Of a stretch of 64,000 bases of DNA, positions 52,498-64,000 are shown piece after piece (the stretch's first letter is position 1; each line of letters opens with the position of its first letter). The stretch comes from Turnera subulata (Eukaryota > Streptophyta > Magnoliopsida > Malpighiales > Passifloraceae): NCBI GenBank assembly GCA_028386065.3, contig JAKUCV010004285.1:1-64000 (forward strand), read 5' to 3'. A program made the translations under genes and the position numbers. The notes beneath the pieces are model-generated. The model was not told the DNA's origin. It did not search any database and saw nothing but the letters and a program-made list of their open reading frames with translations.

Positions 52498-55400
52498 TTA
52501 TACTATATATTAAAACACAGAAGGAAGGTTTGAAGTATTTTGACTGTTTTGCCTGTGAAAAATTTGATATTGACAAATCTATACTTCGTTGAGTTTTTTT
52601 TGTTCTATGAGGACGTTGAGTTTAATTTATTCTAAGTTTTTTTTTAATCGTGATTTCAGGTGTGAAATCTCTAAAGATAAAANTTTCTTTGTTTTTCTTC
52701 CTCAGTGTCCTCCTGTGTGGTCGTGGTTAAGCTCAAAACCTAAAAAAATCAAAATCGACATTTTTGAAGCACGATGCCTATCCGGCCCATTTCGTCCACT
52801 GAATTTTAATAAATAAATCCCTAATTATTTTTCTTTTCTATTGTCCACAAGTGTTTGTTTGCAGTAACTGTATTACCTGAGATAAAGATCAAGTTCAGTT
52901 GTAGGAACCTCCAGGTATTTTCTCTAAGCATGTTTCAGGAGAACCATCCTTTTATTTTTTTTCAGCGTTTACTCTTTGGCCGAGCAAATTGTTCAAATTT
53001 TTTTAGCATGCTTAGTGAATGTGGAGGATTCTATCATTAAGAAAGCCAATGAAAGTCACATAGCTAAGTGAATGAACAGATTAAGCATCTCATTGTTGAT
53101 TAATGACATTCGGTTTCTCAATTTGGGACCATTTTTCTGAATGGAGATTTTTTTTTGAATACCCAGTTCAAAGACACATGCTTTATAGCCTTTCCCTCTC
53201 TGTCGTATTTGCATGTTTTTATCGTTAGTAACGAAACTGTCAAAGAATTTGGGACTATGTGTCCAATTGTTTAGAAATGAAGTATATCTGATTCTTGAAT
53301 CCAAATTGAGTGACTTGCATTTAGTACGTTAGTCAGAATATGTAGAACGTATATGGATTGACCAATGTCTTTGTCGTTATTATAGCTAAATAATCGTATT
53401 AGAAGTCCCATGTTGGTGAATTTTTGTATTCTGCTTACTCAAGGTCATGGGAACTTTGCAAATTGCAAGTTTGGTATGAAGCAGAGGCACTGAAATTCGA
53501 ATTTGCTAGCACTACAACTTTGATGATTGTAGGACTCTTTTTTATGGGGGTAAAATTTACTTTTTCTTGGTTGCAGATTTGTTGGGACAAAAAAGTATTT
53601 GGATTTTGTTAGTCTTCGATCTGCAAAGGAGAGAAACTTCTTTGGATTGGAAGCTACATGAGAAGGCTTAGAGTCATTGTAATCCTATAACTTGAAAAAA
53701 ATTAATTAATTCGTTATCCATATTCAAAAAAATTGAAGTCCATTTTGAAACAATTTCACTGCAGCTTTACTGATCATCGTTTTTCAAGGGGTAAATGCAT
53801 ATTTTGGGGTCCGTTCTATTTCAATTGTCCCTTTTAGGGGTCTGTACTAATTTTTGACCCTTTTATATGCCCATACTCTCTTATGTCGTTCCCTTTTGGG
53901 GTCTCGGTCAGCTCAGGTGCTGACGTGGCTGACCAGCTCGGGAGTGCATGACACGCGTGTATTTTTTCGACACGTAGCAGCTCATGAGCCGCGTACTTCA
54001 CATGCGCACTGTACATGGTGGGTCCCACTTCCAATTTTCTTAAAAAAATAAATTGTTAAGTATTTTCTGAGTGAATTTTATTTTCTAAATTCATTAAAAA
54101 AGGAAAAATGAATTTTATTATTCTTTAAATTTTAATGAGTTTTAATTTTTTTTAGCAAATTTTCTAAATTTTATTATTATAACACCCTCTCCCTTTTAAT
54201 ATAATTTTTTAATTAAAGTTAAAAAATAAAGAAAGATGTGTAGAATATAAAAAAAAGGTTTTGCAATTAAAACTTTTATGGCCCCACATTCAATAGTCGT
54301 CTCCCCCAAATTCTACCCCCTTATTCCTTAGGTTCACTGTGTCCTTGTCGGTGTCGACTGCAATATCCCTTTCCTCTAATTGAAAGCACCGTCGCGACCA
54401 CTTTCTCCTCCCTCTGCGACTTCGTCTTCTCCGGCTTTGCCAGGCCCTCGGCTAGCTCATCGACCCCAAGCGAGACTGCTTTGTTGCGTCTCGGGCCCTC
54501 TCTGTCGAGGGAGGAGGAGGAGAAGATGTCGAGGGTGGATATTTTGACCACAGCGGCTGCGTCACCCACAACTCCCCCACCTAGGCCTTGAAGAACATCA
54601 ACGAGAATCGGTTCCTGCATATTGAATTGCTACGTGGCAAGTTAGTTTTTTTTGTCTTCCTTCTCCTCCTCCTCCCTCTTTCGTTGCCTCTTCCTCCTCG
54701 TCTCTCTCGTTGCCTCCTCCTCCTCGCTTGCTAATCAATTCATCGGAGGCGGGATGACGCCGTCGCGGTAGAAGCGCCCTTGCCTTCCTCTTTATATGGT
54801 GTTAATTGGGTTAACTGAAATTGACGTTGTTGGATCTATGTTTTCAAATTGTGTTATTGTACCGGGGGGTATCGTTATTGTTGCTGGTGGATATAGACGT
54901 GTGGTGGCTTTCTGAACATCAACGGCAGGTTGTTAGGTTGATGCATCTGTTGGCAGGTTGGTTTGGTAGTTGTGATGGTAGTGGTAGGTTGACACTATTG
55001 TTGCCGAGCAGTGGTTTATGGTGTTTAGCCGGATAATTTTGGGGGTAGCGTATTGTGGTTGATGCCGGATTTTATTGGTGGTCGGCGTGGGCTGTGTTGG
55101 GAGTTTTGTTTGGGAATTTTGATATGTTGATTTTTTATTTTTTTAATTTGAATTTTTTTATTAATTTGTTAAATGTAAATTGAAAGAAATGAGAAAAATT
55201 GGTTTTCTTTGAAAAATAAAGGGGAAGTGGAGCCCACTTGTACAGTTGGCAACACTTAAGTTAAAGGCCTCTCATGTGCTGCCACGTATATTGCACTCCT
55301 GAGCCGAGCAGCCCACATCAGCAGTTGGGCTGACCGAGACCCCAAAAAGGGACGACATAAGAGAGTATGGGCATATAAAAAGGTCAAAGATTAGTATAGA

Positions 55401-58039
55401 CCCTTAAAAGGGACAATTGAAATAGTACGGACCCCAAAATATGCATTTACCCTTTTTCAAGCATTTCTCTGCTAATAGCATATATTCATTTCACTTCTAA
55501 GATAATTGTACTATGATATTTGGTGTTAAAAATCTAGCAGCTAGACTAAAAATAGTTTGTTGGTCAAAAAATAAAATTTTATGCTTCCGGACTATTTTTC
55601 TTTGCCTTTCCATTTTCGTCTTTCTAATAATAAACAACTTCTATTCTTATAAAAAAAAAATAATATTAAACAACTTCTGCAGGACGACAATGGTAGCTAT
55701 GCTTCGTGTGCAGGTGACTATCATCTAACTCTAAGAAACCTTTATTGCAAAATGTGAAGTACCATATTGACCATAGCCAGTATGAAAAAGAATATGTTTC
55801 TTATAAACTAAACATGTATAATGCCTTTTTTTATGTTGATGGTGTGATATCACTATATTAATTCCAAAGAGTTATACAATGAATGCAGTCAGTAAGAAAT
55901 GACTGTGGAACACATAAATACATCCAAAATACAACACTGTTTAAATAGAAGTTGCAGGATAGGAAACTAAGCAAAGATACGCCATAGTATTTTTGGAACA
56001 GTTGATTGAATGGTATTAAGCCATAATGGTGATTAAAACACCTAGGCAAGGATGCATGAATTGGTATTTTATCTTTCGGTATTGTCTATACTTTTCTTAT
56101 TATTGTTCGTCAAAAAATGGATGCTTGGATGCTTTATTCTATGTTAACAATGATGAACAATTGCTTCTATGTACCAATTGCTTTTATTTATCGAACTCAG
56201 GTTAGTTTGCCACAAGCTGTAATTGCTTATGTTTGGAGAAATAAGTTGGATTTCATTTGCTGAATACTAACCAATTGTTTTTTTTTTATTATAGCACGAT
56301 GACCTAATGTGAGAAGAAGATAGTTGCATGATGATCGATCAAGACATGTATGAAGAATGTAGATTTCACTGTGAAGGTAAGTTTCATTTTGAATAATTTT
56401 CTTAAATTAATTTGATGACAATTGGACAATCTTATAATTATATCTCACTTTCTTGATGACCATTGGTTATGGAAAATTAATTATTTGGAAGAGCAAAATG
56501 CTATGCTATCACATTCCTCGAAAGAAATTTTCGGATACAGCCTGGTTCTTCTTATGCATATGTGAGTGGAATAGTTAGCCGTATGTACTCTTCAAAGAGA
56601 GAATTATGATTAGTGTCTATGATTATAGGCACCCTTATTGATACATTTTCTGTTAATTATGGCTCAATTATGGCTAGAAGTATGTAAAATTTGTTTATAT
56701 TTTAATAATTTATGTATGATATGGTTGTATATCATAGCATTACACCAGCTCTAAATATTACCCCCTTTTTTTCCCTAGAAAAAAGCCATGGCTCCATCAA
56801 AGCTAAAAGATGCTTGAAGAGATTGAAGGAAAACGTGAGACACATGGTTTTCATCCACACCATCCTACAATAGTAAGTGCAGGAAATGTTTACATAAGAT
56901 CGTGGTTAGTTGGGGTTACTTGAAAAATAATTTGTGCATGTTATCATCTTGGGAGGCTAAAGTACTTTTATAAGTAGATTGTTGCAAGTAATTAATTAGT
57001 TTTCATGTCACATAACATTTGTTTCTTTATAGTATTTCAGCCTAAATTCTTAACTTTAGGGTTCGGTTTGGTAAGTCTACTGGTGTAACCGTCATTGATT
57101 TTTCCCATCCTTTGTTTGCTCTGATTTTGGTTTGGTAAGTGAGTAGATGGTGTAACCATATTACTTCTTCTCACTGTCCATTCCTCTGCTTCCTCTGAAT
57201 TTGTTGGTACTTCATATTTTAAAGTTTTCTTCATTCTTTTTTCTTTGTCATTTTCAACAGGAATTAGAGGAACAAGATTGGAATTTACAGACTAGACAAA
57301 TCTATTGGGAAGGAAATCAAGTCATATAGTTTCTTCCCAATCTCGGTTACTCTATTGATATTGGTAGCCATCATTTTGCATCTTCCTCCAAAGACTCCAA
57401 TTTTCAGAACATAATTGGAGTTGTTTGGCTTGCATATCTTCATTTTGTAATTGACTATTGTATTTGGCTCCGTTTATCAAAAGAGATGTGTTTTTTTTTC
57501 TCCTTTTATTATTTTTGTTTGCCGCTCTTTTCTTACTTTCGAAAACTCTATGTCGCTTAGCTGGATGAGCCTCTTAATTTAGTGCCTTTTTTGTTTTGAG
57601 AACAGACACGAGATTGATTGTGTGTATATATATAAGAAACTGTAAACCACAATATTTTTTCTATACTCTATTTTGCAGAATAAGATTGATATTATAATGA
57701 GTTGGGAGAAATTTGAGTAAATAATTCATTTTGGAATGATAATGTTGAAAGAGACGCGGGTAAGTCATCAATAATAGGTGTCTATTGTCTGTAGATGTAA
57801 AACAATGTATTGACAGTGATTCAATTTTTTCTTTTTATGGAGAATCACAATGATTCATCTTAAATTATAGGCCATGTAATCTTAAATTATAGGCCATGTA
57901 ACCTGCAGTGTTGTAATGTCTAACAAGAATATTTTGTTTAACAAAATGCTAAGACTGCTTTCATAAGCATACCTTATTTCACCTCAATATGTTGCTGAAT
58001 TTCGAGGATGTCCGCAGCAAGGCGCGGGCAGCCCACTAG
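52498..58039 (+). mobile_element. Non-autonomous Helitron (about 5.5 kb)
   Basis: The 5' end TTATACTATATATTAAAACAC matches the usual plant Helitron start (TC changed to TT), with A before it. The 3' end has a small GC hairpin (CCGC...GCGG at about 58012-58027) about 10 bases before CTAG (58036-58039), followed by T. No Rep/helicase protein is visible. The interior contains exon-like pieces with splice-type borders (for example 52640-52910, 53440-53610, 56295-56390, 56790-56870 and 57260-57330), which may be captured host gene fragments I cannot identify. A Mutator-like element lies inside (53789-55452). One N occurs at about 52683. Confidence 0.7.
53789..55452. mobile_element. Mutator-like element (possible Pack-MULE) inside the Helitron
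   Basis: A perfect 9-bp target duplication TTTTTCAAG is at 53780-53788 and 55453-55461. Inverted terminal repeats of about 165-200 bp begin GGGTAAATGCATATTTTGGG. The interior is GC-rich at 54320-54780 in an AT-rich surround, with a 99-codon minus-strand frame at 54321-54620. That contrast suggests a captured gene fragment. I do not recognise the source. Confidence 0.85.
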
Positions 58040-58417
58040 TGTAAAATAAAATCAGGGGGATCCGGTAAGAGACACATGCCCAATAGTTGTCACTACAGCC
58101 GATGACGACGATGTGCTGCTATTGCGGTGGCTGTGCTTAACGGCTTGTGTTTTTATCTACAGCCTCTTTGTTTGTGACTATATGTATAATTGTCATAATT
58201 ATCTTATAATATTGTGTGATATGAATATTATTGTTAAATTATTCGCTGCATAATTAAACAGAACCAAATTAAGAAATCACTTTTAGCAATATTTGTGGTG
58301 CAGACATCTTCCTTAAATTTGATTGGACAAAAGACTTGTTTCAGGATGTTGGATGTAAAAGTTGGAAGTTGCAAACCTGTATTGAATTTTAGCTTTTTCT
58401 CATTCCTTTATTCCCCT

Positions 58418-59056
58418 GCCTACTTTGGCCCCTCGTGGCGGAATCCGATCGATGGAAAATGCTTACATGATAGGTTTTCTGGCCAGACATCAGTGGAATC
58501 CACATGTCAGGTCGAATTAACAAATCGAACCGAATCAACCCGATTATTTGTCCATCCAAATCCAACCAGTTCGATTACGAAAAGACCTGTTTTTTATTTT
58601 TTTCCTTTTTTTCCTAAAATTTATTTTCTTTAAAACCTTTCATTGGTTTAAAATTTTTTTCAATAAAAATAATTTATTCTAATTAAATAATAACTTATAT
58701 TGATTTAATTTTTTTAAAACCTTTCATTGAATTAAAAATTATTTCAAAAATAACCTAATATTTTATACTAATTAAATAATAACACATAGTATAAGTTATT
58801 TTTTGAATGAATTTTAAATTCGTTGAGAGGTTTTAAAGAAATTAATTTTAAGAAAAATAAATTGAAAAATAAGGAAAAAAATGGACAAATCGTATTTGCA
58901 AAACAGGTTTATTACTGGGCGAACCAGTCAGGTCGAACTGGTTCGATTTGTTGGTTCGACTTGACATATAGGTTCCATGTATGCCGACGTGGTGTTGGAA
59001 AACTCAACACGTCAATATTTTCCACTGGATTCTAACGAATGGGATCAAAGTAGGCC
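58418..59056. mobile_element. MITE-like inverted-repeat element
   Basis: The ends GCCTACTTTGG... and, reversed, GGCCTACTTTGATCCC form imperfect inverted repeats over about 120 bp, sharing GTGGAAAAT-like and AACAAATCGAACC words. The centre is AT-rich and also partly symmetric around AACCTTTCATTG. I found no convincing target duplication, so the superfamily is open. The frames at 58295-58633 and 58823-59035 are not genes. Confidence 0.6.
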
Positions 59057-59413
59057 AACTAGAGGAAACAGAGAAATAAAAAGAAATAATAATACAATAC
59101 AAGAATGAATTCCAACTTTAGTGTCCAATACATAGATGAAACAAGTGTATAATCCAAATTAGATTATAAAGAATCAAGCCCAATATATCGATGAAATTAA
59201 GAGGGTGGTCTGGGTGTTGGTGTAAGGGTAATCATTATTTTTTGGTGTAAGGGTAATCATTATTTTTTGTTTTTGTTTTTGTTATACATAACTAATAGTG
59301 GCGAAGTTAGGAGATATATAACTATGATTAAAATTTTTCCATGCATATAATAATAATATCTAGTTTCTAAAAATAACAAATGGCATATCTCTTCATCTTA
59401 TTTCGATAGGAAG
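59057..59413. other. Flanking DNA with a short tandem repeat
   Basis: GGTGTAAGGGTAATCATT is repeated twice near 59218-59262. Nothing else is recognised. Confidence 0.4.
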
Positions 59414-62269
59414 TGTAACAGCCCAGGTAAAAATTTCATTTTTACCGGGACTGTTTAAGTTAATTTACAGTAATTTACCGTTGATTTTTAATCTTGGGGT
59501 AATTAAATTATGGTAAATTGAGTATTGGATTTCGAAACCGAGCATAGTCCCACGCTCGGGATTTTTCTGCAGATTTTACGGACCAAGTTGGGATTTTTCC
59601 GGGTCCGGGAATCTTCGGAAAAGCCGGGTTTATTCTCGAATTATCGGACCAGAAATAAGATAAGTGGGTATACCGGATATTTTCTGGTCCAGGTGGGTCA
59701 CACTTCACATGCAGCATAGTAACTGCATAATTGAAGTTCAATTATTCAGCCGCCAATTCCTATTCAGCCTGTGAACTACCTATTTCACTTGTGATTAACC
59801 AGTGAATTTTGTTGCCCATAAAACTATGTTTTTCCTGCCCTCTCAGTACACCATCATCATCCCCATCTTCCTCTTCTCCCTGCAAACACCATCGTTCAAC
59901 TTTCTGCAAATTACCCTAAGAAATCAGAAAAAAAAAAGAAGAAAAACATTAAACACACCACCAACCAGGTGACGCCACGTCACCACCCCATCTTCTCCTC
60001 TCCTCTTCTTTTCCTTCCCGCTTCCGAGACCCACACCGACCGAGACCACCACCCATGGCCGAGCCGCCACCACCAACACTCGCCACCACCCTCTTCTCTA
60101 TCAACACCCTGCTGCGACACTACCGCCCTCCTCCTCGTCACGGAACGACGACGCTGCTGTCGTGCCGAGCTCCTCCCCTGCAGCTCTTTTCCTCGCCCGC
60201 CTGTGCACCGCCACCCACAGCCTTCGTCGCCGACGCCAACACGACCCGAGAGACGACCCGAGTTTCACCCTCCTCACGTCGCGCCACCGTCATCCTCCGT
60301 CTCCCTGCCCGTCGCCTCGCCTTGCCAGCCGCCATGTCGCCGCCTTGCTTGCTGGGTCTCGCCGAGCCGCCACGATCCGTCAACGAGCCGCCACTGCAAC
60401 ACAAAGGTGAGCAGCAGCCGTGGCCGACCCGTGCGCAGGACAATTCGGGTCGGATGACCCGTTTCCGTTGCGGATCCGGAGTGGTGCGGGCCTGGACTGA
60501 TCACGCGTGGGCCTGCTGGGCGCGCGGGCCTACTGTAGCCTTGGCTTGGGCTCGCGGTCCGGGCCTACTGCGCCTGGTCCGTCCTGTTGGCCTGGGCTCT
60601 CTGGGGTTTTGGATATGGGCTTGGCACCATTGGCCCAGTCCAGAATTAAATAAAAAAAAAAGAAAAGAGAGAATAAAATCTAGAAAAAATATATAGTGGG
60701 AGGGAAAAATTAACTTTGGAAAAATATTATATGGTATATAGCATATGGAAAGAAAATAATAATTTGTAGAAATAATATTTTGAAAAGTACATACTTAAGA
60801 AATAATTATGGAAAGGGTATTATCAAGGTAGAACAATACCGGAATAGTACCCAGGTATAAGAGTAAATATAGAATAGTATTTTGGACACTTGAAAATAAA
60901 TGTTGAATGATGATAATAATGGAAAATTAAACCAGGGGAGTAACCGAGCCGAGTTTATATTTAGTTTCCGGTATACAGTATTAGCATAGCATTTGCATAC
61001 CATCTTATATGTGCATATTATTGATTGATATAGGAGTTGATAACGAACAATTTGCTGAGGAACCGGACTTGGAACTTGCTGGACAATTCCATAATTGAAT
61101 ATCGGCTAAGGTGAGGATGGATAACCCTTGTTATGTTGCCTGTAATACTTTGTGTGCTTTGTTGCTCGATTGAACTGCTGAGTTGTTGATTGTTGGCTGA
61201 ATATCTGCTGTGGATATTGTTGTTGCTTTTGGACTGTGATATTGATTCTGTGGATATTATGTTGAGATTGATGTTGAACTATTGATTGTGGAATTGAGAA
61301 AAAAAAATTGGAATATGAAATTGGAATTGAACTTGATTGAGATGTTGTTATAATTGTCATGTGGAAAGTAGTGGTACGACCCGATGGTTTGAAAATTAAT
61401 TTTGGGATGCTATGGTCGGTTCTTGGTTTGGTTGGCTCGTCATGCCTGTGGTTGGGGTACACCAAATACCCAGTGGCTAGGATATGCCGAATATCCGCAG
61501 TGGCTCGGATATGCCGAATATCTGGATGGCATGACATCGCCTGAGGTTGGGGTATACCAAATACCCAGTGGCTCGGATATGCCGAATATCCGCGGAGGCT
61601 CGGATATGCCGAATATCCGGTTGTTCTGATATGTGGATTGGTTCTTGACCTAGCATCCGGAATTAATTGATAACCAGGTACGACCCTAGCTTGTCCAGTG
61701 ACGGGGGCCCGGGAGATAAAATTGGTAATAATAATTAAGCATTCTTTTGGCCTTGGCTCAGTTGTTGAGATATGTTGTTGCCTGTCTGTGGTTGCCTTTA
61801 AGTATTACGGTTGCTTGCATATCACTGTTTATCCTTCGTCGGTGAGCACTTCGCACTCACCCCTCGCCTGCGGGGTTTCATCCCGTAGGTTAAGTTGTTT
61901 CCGTAGTTCAGGTACGACGTTCGATGGCTGCTGCTTTCTTCTCCACCTGACTCTGGATCCATACCACCGTTGCATGTGCATAAGTCTTCCGCTGCTATTC
62001 TATTGCTTATGATGCTGTACTACATTTCCGCTGTTGTGTGATATATATTGCTGTACTGCTGATTTCCTGTGATATGTATATTACTGATACTATCTGCTGC
62101 TGCTGAGAGCACTGTGTTTGGATTGAATAATGGTCCCCGAGTGTGGGTGATAGTTGTATTGATAGTTGCTATTGTATAATATTTGCACGTTGTACTGTCT
62201 GTTCTATCATTATGAATAGTTTCGGCACGTGTTTACTAAGTTACGGTAAATACGGGTCGGGGCGCTTCA
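59414..62269 (+). mobile_element. Second solo LTR of the Ty3/gypsy family (plus orientation)
   Basis: Starts TGTAACAGCCCAGG and ends CGGGGCGCTTCA, 2856 bp, and is colinear with the solo LTR at 4336-6858. Flanking pentamers (GGAAG and GTTTG) do not match, so it may derive from recombination between elements or be old. It has a C-rich stretch (about 59970-60470) with proline-rich frames up to 213 codons. The equivalent stretch of the other solo LTR lacks these frames in conserved form, so I do not call a gene. Confidence 0.85.
61436..61624. repeat. Array of six small hairpins in the solo LTR
   Basis: Units are GGGGTA-(7)-TACCC twice and GGATAT-GCCGA-ATATCC four times (one with a terminal T), separated by GTGGCTCGG-type linkers. 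The array occupies the same place as the GGGATCAACATCCC array of the other LTRs, just before the shared ATCCGGAATTA...ACCAGGTACGACC block. Confidence 0.85.
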
Positions 62270-62925
62270 GTTTGGTGCTAGGGGTGAGCACCAAACAATC
62301 AGGGGCGAATTTGGGGGGGGGGGACAGGGGCCATGGCCACCCCCCTAAATCCAATAGATATCTGTTTCTGCTGTATAGCAACATAGAAATATTGATGGCT
62401 TGATGGCGAATTGGTGCTTTGGTCCCCCTTGAATTTGCAGGTTCGATACTCCTCTCCTCCATTTTCTTTCATTTTTTTCGCAAATCAGAATTTGGATTTA
62501 GATTAGAGATGAAATTAAAAAAATTTTGGGAATCCCATTTCTCAAATTATTTTTATGCCCTAATAAACAGGCAAAAAATTGTATACTTTGTTTGTTTGTC
62601 TTTAGGATTAGTTACCCTTGTTTTGGGGCGTTATTAAATAAAAAAAAATTACCTTCCAAAATGAAGAAATTTCACGCACATTAGATTCTATTTTTTTGGG
62701 AAGAAGATTATAGTTTATGGAATTGGGTTGGACCGGTAAGAAATTGTTTCCAAATCCGGGACGTTTGGAACTATCTCAAGTTATTCAAATTAAAATTCAG
62801 ATATTTTCGTGACAATGGAATTCGCAATTCGCTTTGTTCAAATGTTTTGGAAATTGTGATGTTGGAATTCAATTACCTTAATATTCACCCTAAGAAGAAC
62901 CAATGACTCGGTATACTATAACATT
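62270..62925. other. Flanking DNA with a hairpin and a hAT-like terminus
   Basis: A perfect 9-bp inverted repeat TTTGGTGCT/AGCACCAAA (62271-62279 and 62287-62295) adjoins the LTR end. CAGGGGCGAATTTGG at about 62300 followed by a G run and GGCCATGGCCACCCCCC resembles one end of a hAT element. I do not find the other end. The rest has no gene. Confidence 0.35.
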
Positions 62926-63129
62926 TTTTTTGCTTTTGCCCTGGTGTCCTGGGCCAACCCGCCTTTAAGGGATAACAACGGGCCCAGACTAATCCAGCTC
63001 ATGACATGATTGGAACCATAAAGGTTGGCACCACTAGCCCGTAGAGTACTGCGTTCTCAAGACTCGAACTCAAGATCCCTTGGTTAAGCTAGAACAACCC
63101 CAACCAGTTTGATCTAACCCGTCGGGGTT
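62926..63129 (-). mobile_element. tRNA-derived SINE with a 15-16-bp target duplication
   Basis: GGTATACTATAACATT (62910-62925) and GGTATACTGTAACATT (63130-63145) flank it. On the minus strand it has an A-box-like TGGTTGGGGTTG near its start, a B box GAGTTCGAGTC (rc of 63061-63071), and a poly(A) tail seen as T at 62926-62930. It is unlike the SINE at 8755. Confidence 0.8.
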
Positions 63130-63145
63130 GGTATACTGTAACATT

Positions 63146-63510
63146 AACCCATGAATTGTGCAACAATTCCAGAACGTATGACATTCTACCAAGTCATAAA
63201 GGATTGCAGGTGGTGGAAAAGAGTTTGGGGCGCACGTATTGAGCTCTGTCAAATGTTTAAAGGCAGGCATGACCCCTCTCCCCACTCTTTCTGTAACCAA
63301 TTGAATATTTGAAGAAACAACATCAAACCAGTGGTTGAGTAACCCATGGGCTATCAGATAATGAACAATGGGAAGCCTTGAAAATGCAAAAAATAATTAA
63401 GATTGGAACCTACTGCTTTAATCAATTCGAAACAAGAACCAATTAAGCTAGACAAAACACAACGCGAAACATTAAGATGATTAATTCTTCTAAACCACCA
63501 CAGACTGCTA
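63146..63510. other. F-box 3' flank
   Basis: No gene recognised. It is the 3' flank of the minus-strand DUF295 gene. Confidence 0.4.
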
Positions 63511-64000
63511 CTAATAAAGGCTACATTTAGATATGAAGGCTTCTTGTAGAGCCAAATTGAGATATGAAGGCTTCTCGGAGAGCCAGGTTGGTAATGTGGA
63601 GAAGTAGTGGCTACAGCCAGAGTGATTACAGAAACGCCTAGCTTGACCATCCTCCACATCAAGAATCAAGAAATGAGTGTCCTGATGATGACAATAAGGT
63701 TGCGGCTGGCGCGAGCGGCCGTAATAATTGAAAAAATAAACACAATTGGCCTTGTACCCTGGGTAATCCTTGGCAGAAACTGAGAACCTACAAATATCAC
63801 CAACAAAAAGCACATGATCCTTCAACTCATCCTTCACATCCACCCACTGGTGCTGCCCTTCATCTAGTCTTTTAACTTCAATTCTAACCACATGTTTACG
63901 ATCCTCAGACGCACACACAGAAAACAAATCCCCATGCGACTCCACTACTAAGAACTCATGATAAGGAAATCCGATCTCGCGCACAGGTTTTTCCGTTGGA
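63511..64000 (-). CDS. F-box/DUF295 protein, C-terminal part (continues past the window edge)
   Basis: The open frame runs from the window edge down to the stop at 63511-63513. Residues follow the DUF295 pattern: EFLVVESHGDLFSVC, VKRLDEGQHQWVDVKDELKD, HVLFVGDICRFSVSAKDYPG, YKANCVYF, then a C-terminal SHYFSTLPTWLSEKPSYL. It is a paralogue of the gene at 50937-52145 on the same strand. No stop or frameshift is visible in the part present. The F-box itself would lie beyond 64000. An SCF adaptor role is inferred from the family. Confidence 0.8.
   Translation of the reverse strand, partial: PTEKPVREIGFPYHEFLVVESHGDLFSVCASEDRKHVVRIEVKRLDEGQHQWVDVKDELKDHVLFVGDICRFSVSAKDYPGYKANCVYFFNYYGRSRQPQPYCHHQDTHFLILDVEDGQARRFCNHSGCSHYFSTLPTWLSEKPSYLNLALQEAFISKCSLY

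Noticed and set aside
59969..60696. 162- and 213-codon frames in the second solo LTR
   Set aside because: Same C-rich LTR region, low complexity, no domain, and not conserved between LTR copies.

Overview
The window is nuclear DNA from a flowering plant, probably a eudicot. The evidence is AT-rich intergenic sequence, intron-containing glutamate-receptor-like (GLR) and F-box/DUF295 genes, plant-type Ty1/copia and Ty3/gypsy LTR retrotransposons, tRNA-derived SINEs, L1-type LINEs, a Helitron, hAT and Mutator-like elements, and assembly gaps (N at 12168-12429 and 46768-46794, and one N near 52683). I cannot name the species. Almost everything is a stack of nested transposable elements. The host genes are one GLR pseudogene present twice, one F-box/DUF295 gene with two stop codons, and part of a second F-box/DUF295 gene at the right edge.

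Layout. 1-171: start of a minus-strand gene that is a diverged paralogue of a gene inside a retrotransposon at 21.4 kb. 715-4011: 3' part of a SIRE/Maximus-like copia element (palindrome array, frameshifted env-like ORF, polypurine tract, 3' LTR with a second palindrome array). 4336-6858: solo gypsy LTR with a 5-bp target duplication. 8465-33706: an old copia element (A; 436-bp LTRs) swollen to 25 kb by insertions. These are a SINE in its 5' LTR, a 4-kb Mutator-like element (10325-14357) that itself holds a LINE and a SINE, a gypsy-type element without gag-pol (17034-25508), and a second copia element B (26998-33199). 33793-34146: foldback MITE. 35700-39177: GLR pseudogene broken by a hAT insertion, frameshifts and a deletion. 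40.6-41.8 kb: copia and LINE relics. 41763-50366: minus-strand copia element C, interrupted by a second copy of the GLR pseudogene. 50937-52145: F-box/DUF295 gene (minus). 52386-58098: LINE tail containing a Helitron that contains a Mutator-like element. 58418-59056: MITE. 59414-62269: second solo gypsy LTR. 62926-63129: SINE. 63511-64000: partial F-box/DUF295 gene.

Most notable biology. (1) The gypsy element at 17-25.5 kb has no gag-pol. Between its LTRs it carries two ORFs in antisense orientation, each with a TATA box. The larger protein joins a novel N-terminal domain to the first half of a LINE-type endonuclease domain. Its paralogue at the left edge differs mostly at synonymous sites, which points to protein-level selection. 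(2) The SIRE/Maximus-like LTR carries eight pairs of the palindrome ACATCGATGT, 21 bp apart within a pair and usually 73-75 bp between pairs, just upstream of the LTR TATA box. A second array precedes the env-like ORF. (3) The gypsy LTRs share a variable array in which different sequences all form small hairpins at the same place.
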